A stretch of 64,000 nt of DNA, taken from positions 1-64,000 of the forward strand of contig NZ_LGED01000207.1 in NCBI RefSeq assembly GCF_001280085.1, in the 5' to 3' direction. Positions within the stretch are counted from its first letter, which is position 1. Each line of letters begins with the position of its first letter. The notes under the pieces are model-generated. The model saw only the letters and a program-made list of their open reading frames with translations. It did no database searches and was not told the DNA's origin. The stretch comes from Saccharothrix sp. NRRL B-16348. GTDB taxonomy: Bacteria > Actinomycetota > Actinomycetes > Mycobacteriales > Pseudonocardiaceae. This document shows positions 49,707 through 59,562 of the stretch, in pieces. Both the position numbers and the translations under genes were made by a program.

Positions 49707-51437
49707 GTGGTCACGCGCAAGCAGTACCCCGCCACCGCGGGCCGGCTGGGACCGCTCGAACGCTCGGAGGCCTGGGACCGGCTCGGCGCGGAGACGTTCG
49801 ACCTGGTGATCATCGGCGGTGGCGTGGTCGGCGTCGGCTCCGCGCTGGACGCCGCGACGCGCGGCCTGCGGGTGGCGCTGGTCGAGGCGCGCGACCTGGC
49901 CTCGGGCACGTCGAGCCGGTCGTCCAAGCTGTTCCACGGCGGGTTGCGGTACCTGGAGCAGCTGGAGTTCGGGCTGGTGCGCGAGGCGCTGCGGGAACGC
50001 GAACTCATGCTGACCCGCCTGGCTCCGCACCTGGTCAAGCCGGTGCCGTTCCTGTACCCGCTGACGCGCCGCGGGTGGGAGCGGCCGTACACGGCGGCCG
50101 GGCTGCTCATGTACGACACGATGGGCGGCGCGCGGTCCGTGCCCGGGCAGAAGCACCTGACCAAGGCCGGTGCGCTGCGGCTGGTGCCCGCGTTGAAGCC
50201 GTCGGCGCTGGTCGGCGGCATCCGGTACTACGACGCGCAGGCCGACGACGCGCGGCACACCATGATGGTCGGCCGCACGGCGGCGCACTACGGCGCGGTC
50301 GTTCGGTCGTCCACGCAGGTCGTGGGGTTCCTGCGGGAGGCGGACCGGGTGTCCGGCGTGCGGGTGCGCGACGTGGAGGACGGGCGGGAGACGTCCGTGC
50401 GGGCGCACGCGGTGATCAACGCGACCGGGGTGTGGACCGACGAGCTGCAGCGGCTGTCCGGCAGTCGCGGCCGGTTCCGGGTGCGGGCGTCGAAGGGCGT
50501 GCACATCGTCGTGCCGCGGGACCGGATCGTCTCCGAGTCGGGGTTGATCCTGCGCACGGAGAAGTCGGTGCTGTTCGTGATCCCGTGGCGAAATCACTGG
50601 ATCGTGGGAACGACCGACACCGACTGGAACCTGGACCTGGCGCACCCGGCGGCGACGCGGAAGGACATCGACTACATCCTGGAGCACGTCAACGCGGTGC
50701 TCGCGACGCCGTTGACGCACGACGACATCGAGGGCGTGTACGCCGGGCTGCGGCCGTTGCTGGCGGGTGAGAGCGAGTCGACGTCGAAGCTGTCGCGCGA
50801 GCACGCGGTGGCGCGGGTGGCGCCCGGGTTGGTCGCGATCGCCGGCGGGAAGTACACGACGTACCGGGTGATGGGCGCCGACGCGGTGGACGCGGCCTCG
50901 GTCGACCTGCCGGGGCGGATCCAGCCGTCGATCACGGACAAGGTGCCGTTGATCGGGGCGGACGGCTACCACGCGTTGGTGAACCAGGCCGACCAGTTGG
51001 CGACGCGGTACGGCCTGCACCCGTACCGGGTGAGGCACCTGCTCGACCGGTACGGGTCGTTGGTGCACGAGGTGCTGGGGTCGGCGGACGCGGAACTGCT
51101 GAAGCCGGTGCCCGGCGCGCCGGACTACCTGCAGGTGGAGGCCGTCTACGCGGCGTCGCACGAGGGCGCGTTGCACTTGGAGGACGTGCTGACCCGGCGG
51201 ACCAGGATCTCGATCGAGTACCCGCACCGGGGCGTGGAGTGCGCGTTGCCGGTGGCCCGCCTGATGGCCGGTGTGCACGGCTGGGACGACGCGCGGGTGG
51301 CCCACGAGGTGTCGGTCTACACGGCCCGCGTCGACGCCGAGCGCGCGTCGCAGGTGGAACCGGACGACCAAGCCGCCGACGCCGTCCGCTCGTCCGCGCC
51401 CGAGGCCCGACCGGAGATCGTCGAGCCGGTGAGCTGA
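49707..51437 (+). CDS. glpD: Glycerol-3-phosphate dehydrogenase, FAD-dependent
   Basis: 576 residues: FAD loop IIGGGVVGVGSALDAATRG, the GlpD signature SGTSSRSSKLFHGGLRYLE, and the C-terminal helical domain with YGSLVHEVLG. It oxidises glycerol-3-phosphate to dihydroxyacetone phosphate at the membrane, passing electrons to quinone. A GGGAGG site 5-6 bases before the GTG at 49707 decides this start over the TTG at 49623. Divergent from glpFK. Confidence 0.95.
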   Translation: MVTRKQYPATAGRLGPLERSEAWDRLGAETFDLVIIGGGVVGVGSALDAATRGLRVALVEARDLASGTSSRSSKLFHGGLRYLEQLEFGLVREALRERELMLTRLAPHLVKPVPFLYPLTRRGWERPYTAAGLLMYDTMGGARSVPGQKHLTKAGALRLVPALKPSALVGGIRYYDAQADDARHTMMVGRTAAHYGAVVRSSTQVVGFLREADRVSGVRVRDVEDGRETSVRAHAVINATGVWTDELQRLSGSRGRFRVRASKGVHIVVPRDRIVSESGLILRTEKSVLFVIPWRNHWIVGTTDTDWNLDLAHPAATRKDIDYILEHVNAVLATPLTHDDIEGVYAGLRPLLAGESESTSKLSREHAVARVAPGLVAIAGGKYTTYRVMGADAVDAASVDLPGRIQPSITDKVPLIGADGYHALVNQADQLATRYGLHPYRVRHLLDRYGSLVHEVLGSADAELLKPVPGAPDYLQVEAVYAASHEGALHLEDVLTRRTRISIEYPHRGVECALPVARLMAGVHGWDDARVAHEVSVYTARVDAERASQVEPDDQAADAVRSSAPEARPEIVEPVS

Positions 51438-51442
51438 CCGAC

Positions 51443-51470
51443 GCGGTGCCCGGGCGGAGCCGGGCACCGC
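51443..51470. terminator. Bidirectional hairpin terminator after glpD
   Basis: GCGGTGCCCGG (51443-51453) and CCGGGCACCGC (51460-51470) pair perfectly with a 6-base loop, between convergent stop codons. Confidence 0.75.
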
Positions 51471-51477
51471 CGAACGG

Positions 51478-52740
51478 TCAGGCCAGCGCTGCCAGGGCCG
51501 CGTGCACCATCACGCGCACGCCCACGAGCAGGGCGCGTTCGTCCAGGTCGAAGCCCGGCTGGTGGAGGTCCTTCTGCTTGCCGACGCCGTCCCACACGCC
51601 CAGGCGCGCGAACGAGCCCGGCACGTGCTCCAGGTACCAGCCGAAGTCCTCGCCGCCCGACGACTGCTCCGTGCCGGCCAGCGCGTCCTCGCCCAACGCC
51701 GCCTCGACGCCCGCGCGCAGCAGCATCGTGCTCTCGCGGTCGTTGACGACCGGTGGGACGCCGCGCCGGTGGTGCAGGTCGAAGCCGACACCGGTCGGCG
51801 CCAGCAGCGCGCCCACCAGCTCCTTGATCAACGGCTCCAGCTCGGCCCAGATGTCGCGGTCGCCGGTGCGGAGCGTGCCGCGCAGCACGCCGTCCTGCGG
51901 CACGGCGTTGGGCGCCTCCCCCGCGTGCACCGCGCCCCACACGAGGACGGTGCCCGAACGGGGGTCCACGCGACGCGACAGCAGGCCCGGCAGGCCCGTG
52001 ATCACGGTGCCCAGCGCGTGCACGAGGTCCGCCGTCAGGTGCGGCCGGGACGTGTGGCCTCCGGGTGACGTCAGGCGCAGCTCCAGCATGTCGCTGGCCG
52101 ACGTGATCGCGCCGATCCGGGTGCCGATCCGGCCGACCTCCAGCCGCGGGTCGCAGTGCAGGCCGAAGATGCGCTCCACGCCGTCCAGGCCGCCCGCCGC
52201 CAGCACGTCCAGCGCACCGCCGGGCATGACCTCCTCGGCGGGCTGGAACACCAGCCGGACCCGGCCGGGCAGCTCGGTGGCCGACGCGAGCGCCAGCGCC
52301 GCGCCGAGCAGCACGGTGGTGTGGGCGTCGTGCCCGCACGCGTGCGCCACGCCGTCCACAGTGGACGAGTACGGGGCGCCGGTGTTCTCCGGCAGGGGCA
52401 GCGCGTCGATGTCGGCGCGCAGCGCCACGCAGCGCGGCCCGGAGCCGACGTCGCAGACCAGGCCGGTGCCGCCGGGCAGGACGCGCGGCTTGAGCCCGGC
52501 CGAGCGCAGCACGTCGGCGATCAGCTCGGTGGTCGCGTACTCGTGCCGGGACAGCTCCGGGTGCGCGTGGAGGTGCCGGCGCCAGGCGACGACCTCGGAG
52601 GCGTTCGCCGCCAGCCAGTCGTCCAGCCACGAGGGTCCGCGACCCTCACCGGGATCATCCACAGGGGCAATGCTGACCCCGCGATCGGTCAACAGCACCT
52701 CGGCACCCTCCTCCGGCAGACGCGAGTCCAGGACCGTCAT
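51478..52740 (-). CDS. M20 family amidohydrolase
   Basis: 420 residues of the M20D type: WRRHLHAHPELSRHEY, ALRADIDALPLPE, HACGHDAHTTVLLG (metal ligands), FQPAEEVMPGG and a C-terminal SSGGEDFGWYL. An N-terminal stretch of about 35 residues (LPEEGAEVLLTDRGV) is extra. Such enzymes release amino acids from N-acyl, indoleacetyl or hippurate-type amides. The start overlaps the stop of the neighbouring M20 gene (ATGA), so the two enzymes are made together. Confidence 0.9.
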   Translation of the reverse strand: MTVLDSRLPEEGAEVLLTDRGVSIAPVDDPGEGRGPSWLDDWLAANASEVVAWRRHLHAHPELSRHEYATTELIADVLRSAGLKPRVLPGGTGLVCDVGSGPRCVALRADIDALPLPENTGAPYSSTVDGVAHACGHDAHTTVLLGAALALASATELPGRVRLVFQPAEEVMPGGALDVLAAGGLDGVERIFGLHCDPRLEVGRIGTRIGAITSASDMLELRLTSPGGHTSRPHLTADLVHALGTVITGLPGLLSRRVDPRSGTVLVWGAVHAGEAPNAVPQDGVLRGTLRTGDRDIWAELEPLIKELVGALLAPTGVGFDLHHRRGVPPVVNDRESTMLLRAGVEAALGEDALAGTEQSSGGEDFGWYLEHVPGSFARLGVWDGVGKQKDLHQPGFDLDERALLVGVRVMVHAALAALA

Positions 52741-53903
52741 GCCACACCCGCCAGCAGTCGAGAGCGCTGCGCACCGTCGGTGGCAGCGGAAATTGTGGTC
52801 CAGGCGAGTGCGAGCGCCCCGTCGAGCACAGCTCGGTCGGCCGAGGCCGACGCACAGGCGGTCGCGAACTCGATTTGGTGGTTCACCGCGTCTCCGCAGT
52901 CGATGGCGATGGTCGGGTGGATGGCCGGCAGCGCACGGGTGATGTTGCCCATGTCGGTGCTGCCGATCTTCTCCTTGAGCTCCTCCTCGGGGCTCAACGG
53001 ATGCCTGCCCAGCTCGATCGCGGCACGCCGGTAGGCGTCCGCGAGCCAGGGGTCTGGGGTCAGCTCGGCGTACACCGGCGAGACCTTCACGACCTCGTGG
53101 GCGCAGCCGGTGGCGAGGGCGCCCGCCTCGAAGCAGCGGTTCATCCGCTCCTCCAGCCGGCGCAGCGAGTCGAGGTCGTCGGCGCGCAGGTCGAACATCG
53201 CCGACGTGCGCGCGGGCACGATGTTGGGCACGGTGCCGCCGCGGGTGACGATGCCGCTGACCATCTGGCCCGGCTCCAGGTGCTGGCGGGCGAGCCCGAT
53301 GGCGACCTGGGCGACCGTGATCGCGTCGGCGGCGTTCACCCCCAGGTGCGGCGCGGCGGCGGCGTGCGACGGCTTGCCGGTGTAGTGGACCTCGACGTCG
53401 GTGATGGCCAGCGATCGTGCGGCCACGGCCTCGTACGGAGCCGGGTGCACCATCATCGAGAACGCCACGTCGTCGAATACCCCGCGTTCGAGCATCAGCA
53501 CCTTGCCGCCGCCGACCTCCTCGGCGGGGGTGCCGATCACCCGGACGGTGAGGCCGAGCTCGTCGGCCAGGTCACGCAGGGCGAGGGCCGCGCCGGTCGA
53601 GGCGGCGGCGATGACGTTGTGCCCGCACGCGTGGCCCACCTCGGGCAGCGCGTCGTACTCCGCGCACAGCCCGAGCACCAGCTCACCGGACCCGAACGAC
53701 GCGGTGAACGCCGTCTCCAGGTCCGCGACGCCGCGTTCGACCTCGAAGCCCTCGGCGGCGAGCAGGTCGGCCACCTTGGCCGCGCTGCGGTGCTCGGCGA
53801 ACGACCGCTCGGGCTCCGCGTGGATGCTGCGGGAGAGGTCTACCAGCGCATTCGAGTACCGCTCGACGGCCGAGCGCGTGCTCATCTTGAAGTCGGTACC
53901 CAT
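52737..53903 (-). CDS. M20 family amidohydrolase (peptidase M20D type)
   Basis: 388 residues: SIHAEPERSFAEHRSA, LCAEYDALPEVGHACGHNVIAAAS, GTPAEEVGGGKVLMLERG, and MVHPAPYEAV. GHACGHN and EEVGGGK mark the AbgB/peptidase-like subgroup that acts on aminobenzoyl-glutamate or dipeptides. It differs clearly from the partner gene despite the shared family. The GTG/ATG choice at 53903 follows the family length. It is first in the two-gene operon. Confidence 0.9.
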   Translation of the reverse strand: MGTDFKMSTRSAVERYSNALVDLSRSIHAEPERSFAEHRSAAKVADLLAAEGFEVERGVADLETAFTASFGSGELVLGLCAEYDALPEVGHACGHNVIAAASTGAALALRDLADELGLTVRVIGTPAEEVGGGKVLMLERGVFDDVAFSMMVHPAPYEAVAARSLAITDVEVHYTGKPSHAAAAPHLGVNAADAITVAQVAIGLARQHLEPGQMVSGIVTRGGTVPNIVPARTSAMFDLRADDLDSLRRLEERMNRCFEAGALATGCAHEVVKVSPVYAELTPDPWLADAYRRAAIELGRHPLSPEEELKEKIGSTDMGNITRALPAIHPTIAIDCGDAVNHQIEFATACASASADRAVLDGALALAWTTISAATDGAQRSRLLAGVA

Positions 53904-54017
53904 TTGCGTCCATCCTGCATCACGGTCCGGCGGGCACGTCGCACCCCTGGTTGATCAACCGGCAACCGGTCGCGGCGATGCGCCAAGCGGTGCTCGATTT
54001 TCGGTCAGACCGATCAC

Positions 54018-54046
54018 GCCCGCGCGCCGTGCACGTTCGCGCGGGC
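54018..54046. terminator. Hairpin downstream of the 54097 gene
   Basis: GCCCGCGCG and CGCGCGGGC pair perfectly over nine bases with an 11-base loop, 50 bases after the stop of the small secreted-protein gene. The rest of the 193-base interval (53904-54096) shows no gene. Confidence 0.5.
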
Positions 54047-54096
54047 CATGCTAGAAGGCGACCACATGCCAGTCCGGCGTTCCCACCAGTTGGGAA

Positions 54097-54420
54097 TCAC
54101 CCGGACTTGCGGCCGGCCCTCCACTTCGACCAGCGCTTCTTGTTGCGCCAGTAGACGAGGGCGAACAGCACCACCGCGATACCGCCGAGCAGGAACTTCC
54201 GGCGCGTTTCGGCGCTCGACTCGGCCGAGGGCTCCTGCGGCGCGTCGATCGTCGGACCGGGCGGCACGGTGCCGTCGGGCTGGATGGTGCCGCCGGGCGC
54301 GAGCGTCTCGGTCGGCTGGGCCGCGAGGTGCGGCGCTGTCGTCACGGCCGCGCCTGTGCCCGACACGGTGAAGGCACCGGCCAGCACGAACAGGCACACC
54401 GCGAGCACAGATCGCCACAT
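54097..54420 (-). CDS. Small secreted/membrane hypothetical protein
   Basis: 107 residues: a signal peptide or first helix (SVLAVCLFVLAGAFTVSG), a Pro/Thr-rich external stretch (ETLAPGGTIQPDGTVPPGP), then a C-terminal membrane helix (FLLGGIAVVLFALVYW) followed by a basic tail KKRWSKWRAGRK. This layout resembles an anchored surface peptide with LPXTG-like order, but no LPXTG motif is present. ATG at 54420 was chosen from the TAGGCT hexamer 8 bases upstream. Confidence 0.6.
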   Translation of the reverse strand: MWRSVLAVCLFVLAGAFTVSGTGAAVTTAPHLAAQPTETLAPGGTIQPDGTVPPGPTIDAPQEPSAESSAETRRKFLLGGIAVVLFALVYWRNKKRWSKWRAGRKSG

Positions 54421-54428
54421 GGTCGCCA

Positions 54429-54434
54429 AGCCTA
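54429..54434 (-). promoter_or_regulatory. Leaderless -10 box of the 54097 gene
   Basis: TAGGCT on the minus strand, 8 bases before the ATG at 54420; decides against the TTG at 54429. Confidence 0.45.
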
Positions 54435-54513
54435 GCTACCGCCTTTCGTGGTTACCACTGTCAGTGGTCATCCAAACCGGGCTTTGTTCACGTGCTGTGA
54501 GCGAACGAGCCCG

Positions 54514-55518
54514 TCAGGTGCCCGCGCGGAACGCGGCCAGGATGCGTTCGGCGGCCAGGGTGGCGGTCAGCTCGCCCTCGCGCACCTGACGTTCCACCTC
54601 GGGCACGACCGACCGCACCCCGGGCGCCTCGCGCAGGCTCGTGAGCAGCTGGTCGTGCACCATCGCCCAGGTCCAGTCGACCTGCTGGCGACGCCGCCGC
54701 TCGGCCAGCCCACCGGCCGCCTCCAGGGTCTCCCGGTGCTTGGTGACCTGCTGCCACACGGTGTCGAGCCCGGAGCCGTCCAGCCCGCTGCACGTCAGCA
54801 CGGGCGGGTGCCACAGCGCGTCGGCCGGGCGCAGCAGCCGCAGCGCGCCGGCCAGCTCGCGGGCGGCCTTGCGGGCGTCCAGCTCGTGCGGGCCGTCGGC
54901 CTTGTTGACCGCGATCACGTCGGCCAGCTCCAGCACGCCCTTCTTGATGCCCTGGAGCTGGTCGCCGGTGCGGGCGAGGGTGAGGAACAGCGAGCAGTCC
55001 GTCATGTTGGCCACCGCGACCTCGGACTGGCCGACGCCGACCGTCTCGACCAGCACCACGTCGTAGCCCGCGGCCTCGACCAGCACGATCGACTCGCGGG
55101 TCGCCTTGGCCACGCCGCCGAGCGTGCCGGAGGTCGGCGACGGCCGGATGAACGCCGCCGGGTCGACCGCGAGCCGCGCCATCCGGGTCTTGTCGCCCAG
55201 GATCGAGCCGCCGGTGCGGGTGGACGACGGGTCGACCGCCAGCACCGCCACCCGGTGGCCTTGGGCGGTCAACATCGAGCCGAACGCGTCGATGAACGTC
55301 GACTTGCCCACGCCGGGCACGCCGGTGATGCCGACGCGGTGCGCGTTGGCCCCGGAGAAACCGGAAGAGTGCGGCAGCAGCTCGACCAGCAGCTCCTGCG
55401 CCGACGCGCGGTGGTCCGGGCGCGTCGACTCGACCAGCGTGATGGCCCGCGCCAGCGTGCCGCGGTCGCCCGCGAGCACACCCTTGACGTACGCGCCGAC
55501 GTCGACCGGCCTAGCCAT
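54514..55518 (-). CDS. meaB: Methylmalonyl-CoA mutase-associated GTPase
   Basis: 334 residues of the MeaB/ArgK G3E GTPase type: [18 protein letters not shown] (Walker A), [22 protein letters not shown] (base and switch region), [13 protein letters not shown] and NKADGP. MeaB gates adenosylcobalamin loading and protects the mutase from inactivation. It overlaps the end of mutB by eight bases, as the last gene of the mutAB-meaB operon. Confidence 0.95.
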   Translation of the reverse strand: MARPVDVGAYVKGVLAGDRGTLARAITLVESTRPDHRASAQELLVELLPHSSGFSGANAHRVGITGVPGVGKSTFIDAFGSMLTAQGHRVAVLAVDPSSTRTGGSILGDKTRMARLAVDPAAFIRPSPTSGTLGGVAKATRESIVLVEAAGYDVVLVETVGVGQSEVAVANMTDCSLFLTLARTGDQLQGIKKGVLELADVIAVNKADGPHELDARKAARELAGALRLLRPADALWHPPVLTCSGLDGSGLDTVWQQVTKHRETLEAAGGLAERRRRQQVDWTWAMVHDQLLTSLREAPGVRSVVPEVERQVREGELTATLAAERILAAFRAGT

Positions 55519-57706
55519 CTCGTCCGGGCAGGTCGTCGTCGTGGCCGAGCTGCTCGGCGAGCTTGCGCAGCAGGTCGCCCGCCGCGTCGGCGATGACCGT
55601 GCCAGGCGGGAAGATCGCCGCCGCGCCCGCCTCGCGCAACGCGTCGAAGTCCTGCGGCGGGATCACGCCGCCGACCACGATCATGATGTCGTCGCGGCCC
55701 ATCTCCGCCAGCGCCGAGCGCAGCGCGGGCACCAGCGTGAGGTGGCCCGCGGCCAGCGACGACACCCCGACGATGTGCACGTCGGCTTCCACGGCCTGGC
55801 GCGCGACCTCGTCCGGGGTCTGGAACAGCGGGCCGACGTCCACGTCGAAGCCGAGGTCGGCGAACGCGGTCGCGATCACCTTCTGGCCGCGGTCGTGCCC
55901 GTCCTGGCCCATCTTGGCGACCAGGATGCGCGGCCGACGCCCTTCGGCCTCGGCGAACGCCTCCACCACCTCGCGCGTGACCGCGACGTTGGACACCGCT
56001 CCGGCCTCCTCCCGGTACACGCCGGTGATGGTGCGGATCTGCGCCGAGTGCCTGCCCCACACCTTGCCCAGCGCCTCGGAGATCTCGCCGACGGTGGCCT
56101 TGGCGCGGGCCGCGGAGATGGCCAGCTCCAGCAGGTTGCCGTCCGAGCCCGCCGCGTTGGTCAGCGCGGTCAGCGCCGAGTCCACACTGGACTGGTCGCG
56201 TTCCGCGCGCAACCGGGCCAGCTTCGCCAGCTGCTGCGCGCGCACCCCGGCGTTGTCCACCTTGAGCACGTCGATCTTCTCGTCGAACTCGACCTGGTAC
56301 TTGTTGACGCCGATCACGGGCTGCCGGCCGGAGTCGATGCGCGCCTGGGTGCGCGCGGCGGCCTCCTCGATGCGCAGCTTGGGGATGCCCGCGTCGATGG
56401 CCTGCGCCATCCCGCCTGCGGCCTCGACCTCGGTGATGTGCGACCACGCGCGGTGCGCCAGGTCGTGCGTGAGGCGTTCCACGAACGCGCTGCCGCCCCA
56501 CGGGTCGATCACCCGCGTGGTGCCGGACTCCTGCTGGAGCAGCAGCTGGGTGTTGCGGGCGATGCGCGCGGAGAAGTCCGTCGGCAGGGCCAGCGCCTCG
56601 TCCAACGCGTTGGTGTGCAACGACTGCGTGTGCCCCTGCGTGGCGGCCATCGCCTCGACGCACGTGCGGGCGACGTTGTTGAACACGTCCTGCGCGGTCA
56701 GCGACCAGCCGGACGTCTGGCAGTGCGTGCGCAGGGACAGCGACTTCGGCGACTTCGGGTCGAAGCCCTTCACCAGCTTCGCCCACAGCAGCCGGGCGGC
56801 GCGCATCTTGGCGACTTCCATGAAGAAGTTCATGCCGATCGCCCAGAAGAACGACAGGCGCGGCGCGAACGCGTCGATGTCCAGTCCCGCGTCACGGCCC
56901 GCCCGCAGGTACTCCACGCCGTCCGCGAGCGTGTACGCCAGCTCCAGGTCGGCCGTCGCGCCTGCTTCCTGCATGTGGTAGCCGGAGATGGAGATGGAGT
57001 TGAACTTCGGCATCCGCCGCGACGTGAACCCGAAGATGTCGGAGATGATCCGCATCGACGGCTTCGGCGGGTAGATGTAGGTGTTGCGGACCATGAACTC
57101 CTTGAGGATGTCGTTCTGGATGGTCCCGGCGAGCTGCTCGGGCGCCACCCCCTGCTCCTCGGCCGCCACCACGTACAGCGCCAGGATCGGCAGCACCGCG
57201 CCGTTCATGGTCATCGACACGCTCATCTTGTCCAGCGGGATGCCGTCGAACAGCTGACGCATGTCGTAGATCGAGTCGATGGCCACGCCCGCCATGCCGA
57301 CGTCGCCCGCCACGCGCGGGTGGTCGGAGTCGTAGCCGCGGTGGGTGGCCAGGTCGAACGCGACCGAGAGCCCCTTCTGGCCGGCCGCGAGGTTGCGGCG
57401 GTAGAAGGCGTTGGACTCCTCGGCGGTGGAGAACCCGGCGTACTGCCGGATCGTCCACGGCTGGTTGACGTACATCGTCGGGTACGGGCCGCGCAGGAAC
57501 GGCGCGATGCCCGGGTAGGTGGCGAGGAAGTCGAGGCCCTCGGTGTCGGCGGCCGTGTAGACGGGCTTGACGCCGATGCCCTCGGGCGTCTCCCACGCCA
57601 GCGCGTCCGCGCCCTTGCCGGTCGCTTCCTGGAGCGCGGCGTGCCACTGCGCGGCGTCGGCGGCGGTGGGCTCGCCGAGGTCGACGTCGGCGAAGTTCGG
57701 GATCAT
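55511..57706 (-). CDS. mutB: Methylmalonyl-CoA mutase large subunit
   Basis: 731 residues; a TIM-barrel catalytic domain with [36 protein letters not shown] and the [12 protein letters not shown] segment, then a B12-binding domain with the DxHxxG motif in GQDGHDRG (residue about 595). It interconverts succinyl-CoA and (R)-methylmalonyl-CoA using adenosylcobalamin, which links propionyl-CoA carboxylation to the citric acid cycle or to polyketide precursors. The ATG overlaps the mutA stop. Confidence 0.97.
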   Translation of the reverse strand: MIPNFADVDLGEPTAADAAQWHAALQEATGKGADALAWETPEGIGVKPVYTAADTEGLDFLATYPGIAPFLRGPYPTMYVNQPWTIRQYAGFSTAEESNAFYRRNLAAGQKGLSVAFDLATHRGYDSDHPRVAGDVGMAGVAIDSIYDMRQLFDGIPLDKMSVSMTMNGAVLPILALYVVAAEEQGVAPEQLAGTIQNDILKEFMVRNTYIYPPKPSMRIISDIFGFTSRRMPKFNSISISGYHMQEAGATADLELAYTLADGVEYLRAGRDAGLDIDAFAPRLSFFWAIGMNFFMEVAKMRAARLLWAKLVKGFDPKSPKSLSLRTHCQTSGWSLTAQDVFNNVARTCVEAMAATQGHTQSLHTNALDEALALPTDFSARIARNTQLLLQQESGTTRVIDPWGGSAFVERLTHDLAHRAWSHITEVEAAGGMAQAIDAGIPKLRIEEAAARTQARIDSGRQPVIGVNKYQVEFDEKIDVLKVDNAGVRAQQLAKLARLRAERDQSSVDSALTALTNAAGSDGNLLELAISAARAKATVGEISEALGKVWGRHSAQIRTITGVYREEAGAVSNVAVTREVVEAFAEAEGRRPRILVAKMGQDGHDRGQKVIATAFADLGFDVDVGPLFQTPDEVARQAVEADVHIVGVSSLAAGHLTLVPALRSALAEMGRDDIMIVVGGVIPPQDFDALREAGAAAIFPPGTVIADAAGDLLRKLAEQLGHDDDLPGRDG

Positions 57707-59478
57707 CGCTGGACTCCAAGGGACTCGAACGCGTGCTCCAGCACGTCCAGCGCCGGGCAGCCGGTGAACACGTACTCGTCGATCTCGGCCTCGGACTGCT
57801 TCCCGGCCAGCAGGATCCGCTCGGCGCCCGCTTCGCGCAGCGCTCGCGCGACCGGTGCGGCCAGTTGGGCGTAGCCGGTATCGCTGCCGCACAGGCAGGC
57901 GATCCGGGCGCCGCTCTCGCGGAACTTCGCGACCACGTCGTCCACGGTCTTGGTGGGCCCGGCGTTCGGCGTCTCGATGCCGCCCGCCTGGAAGAGGTTC
58001 GCCGCGAACGTGGCCCGCGCGGTGTGCGCGGCGACGGGGCCGAGCGTGGCCAGGAAGACCTTCGGGCGTTCGGGGCTCGCGTCGGCCGCGTCCCGCAGCG
58101 CCTCGAAGTCCTGGGCGTAGCGGATGCGCGGCAGCCCGCCGCCCGGCTCCTCCGGCGCGGGTTCGCGGGTCACGGGCTGCTCGGCGAGGTTCGGGAACTC
58201 GCTCACGCCGGTGAGCGCGTCGGTCCGGTCGGCCAGGTTCGCCCGCCGGCGCTCCCAGGTGGCCGCGATCCGGTCCCCGACCAGGTCGAACGCCCGGGGC
58301 AGCCCGCCGGCGGCCTCGATCTCGCGGAACCACGCCCACGCGGCGTGCGCGAGGTCGTCGGTGAGCCGTTCCACGTACCAGGAGCCGCCCGCCGGGTCGA
58401 TCACGCCGGCCAGCTTCGACTCCTCCAGCAGCAGCGACTGCGTGTTGCGGGCGACGCGCCGCGCGAAGTCGTCGGACAGGCCGATCGCGTGGTCGAACGG
58501 CAGCACGGTCACCGCGTCCGCCCCGCCGAGGCCCGCGCCGAAGCACGCCACGGTGGTGCGCAGCATGTTCACCCACGGGTCGCGGCGGGTCATCATCGCG
58601 GGCGACGTGACCGCGTGCTGCACCTGCGGGCTCGGCGCGCCGGCGACCTCGGTGACCCGCGCCCAGAGCCGCCTGGCGGCCCGGAACTTCGCGATGGTGA
58701 GGAACTGGTCGGCGGTCGCCGCGTACCGGAACTCCAGCAGCCGCACGGCTTCCGCCACGCCCAACCCGGCTTCGGTCAGGTGCCGCAGGTAGGCCACGCC
58801 GGCCGCGAGGGACGCGCCCAGCTCCTCCGCGTCCGAGCCGCCCGCCTCGTGGAACGGCAGGCCGTCCACGACGACCAGGCGCAGTCCGGGGAACGCGCGG
58901 GCCCTGCCGAGCAGGTCGGTCAACGCCTTCAGGTCGGCGGGCCGTCCTGTGCGCGCCTGCACGCCCAGCGGGTCCGCGCCGACGTTGCCCCGCACCTCGT
59001 CGGCGAGCACCGGCCGCTGGTCCCAGACCCGCAGCATGGCCCGCCCGGCTTCGAGGAAGTCCGCGCCCGCGTCCACGACCACCGGCGCGAGGTCCAGGTA
59101 GACGTCGGCCAGCACGTCGTCGTACGTCGCCGGGTCGAGGCCCTTGAGCCAGAGCGACGTGACGCCGTTCTGCAGGTCGGCCATCACCGCCTCGCGGTCG
59201 GCCACCCGCTGCTGCTGGCGGACGTCCCAGCCCTCGACCGCGCCCTGCGGCCGGCCGCCGCGGGTGAACGGGGCCAGCCCCGGGAAACCGGCGTCCGGAG
59301 CCCGGTCGTCGGCGGTGTAGAGCGGTTGCACGGCGATGCCGTCGTAGGTGGTGGTGATCAGCGACCCGAAGTCCGCACCCGACTTGCGCAGCACGCCGTG
59401 GACCAGGTCCAGCCACTGCTCGCGGTCAGGGGTGGGGAACTCGGCGGCCAGCGCCAACTCGCCTGACGGCTCCATCAT
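57703..59478 (-). CDS. mutA: Methylmalonyl-CoA mutase small subunit
   Basis: 591 residues, homologous to MutB over its length ([49 protein letters not shown]) but the C-terminal B12 domain lacks DxHxxG (it has [20 protein letters not shown]), so it is the non-catalytic partner. MutA and MutB form the heterodimer. First gene of mutA-mutB-meaB; the 84 bases to the divergent kinase gene contain the promoter. Confidence 0.95.
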   Translation of the reverse strand: MMEPSGELALAAEFPTPDREQWLDLVHGVLRKSGADFGSLITTTYDGIAVQPLYTADDRAPDAGFPGLAPFTRGGRPQGAVEGWDVRQQQRVADREAVMADLQNGVTSLWLKGLDPATYDDVLADVYLDLAPVVVDAGADFLEAGRAMLRVWDQRPVLADEVRGNVGADPLGVQARTGRPADLKALTDLLGRARAFPGLRLVVVDGLPFHEAGGSDAEELGASLAAGVAYLRHLTEAGLGVAEAVRLLEFRYAATADQFLTIAKFRAARRLWARVTEVAGAPSPQVQHAVTSPAMMTRRDPWVNMLRTTVACFGAGLGGADAVTVLPFDHAIGLSDDFARRVARNTQSLLLEESKLAGVIDPAGGSWYVERLTDDLAHAAWAWFREIEAAGGLPRAFDLVGDRIAATWERRRANLADRTDALTGVSEFPNLAEQPVTREPAPEEPGGGLPRIRYAQDFEALRDAADASPERPKVFLATLGPVAAHTARATFAANLFQAGGIETPNAGPTKTVDDVVAKFRESGARIACLCGSDTGYAQLAAPVARALREAGAERILLAGKQSEAEIDEYVFTGCPALDVLEHAFESLGVQR

Positions 59479-59562
59479 GCCCCGCAGTGTTACTCACCAG
59501 TAGAACGACGGCTATGTGAGGTTCACCGCCGTGAACGATGCAGAGGCCAGTCTTCCACGCTG

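Noticed and set aside
59479..59562. Cobalamin riboswitch before mutA
   Set aside because: The interval is only 84 bases and has no B12-box-like sequence.
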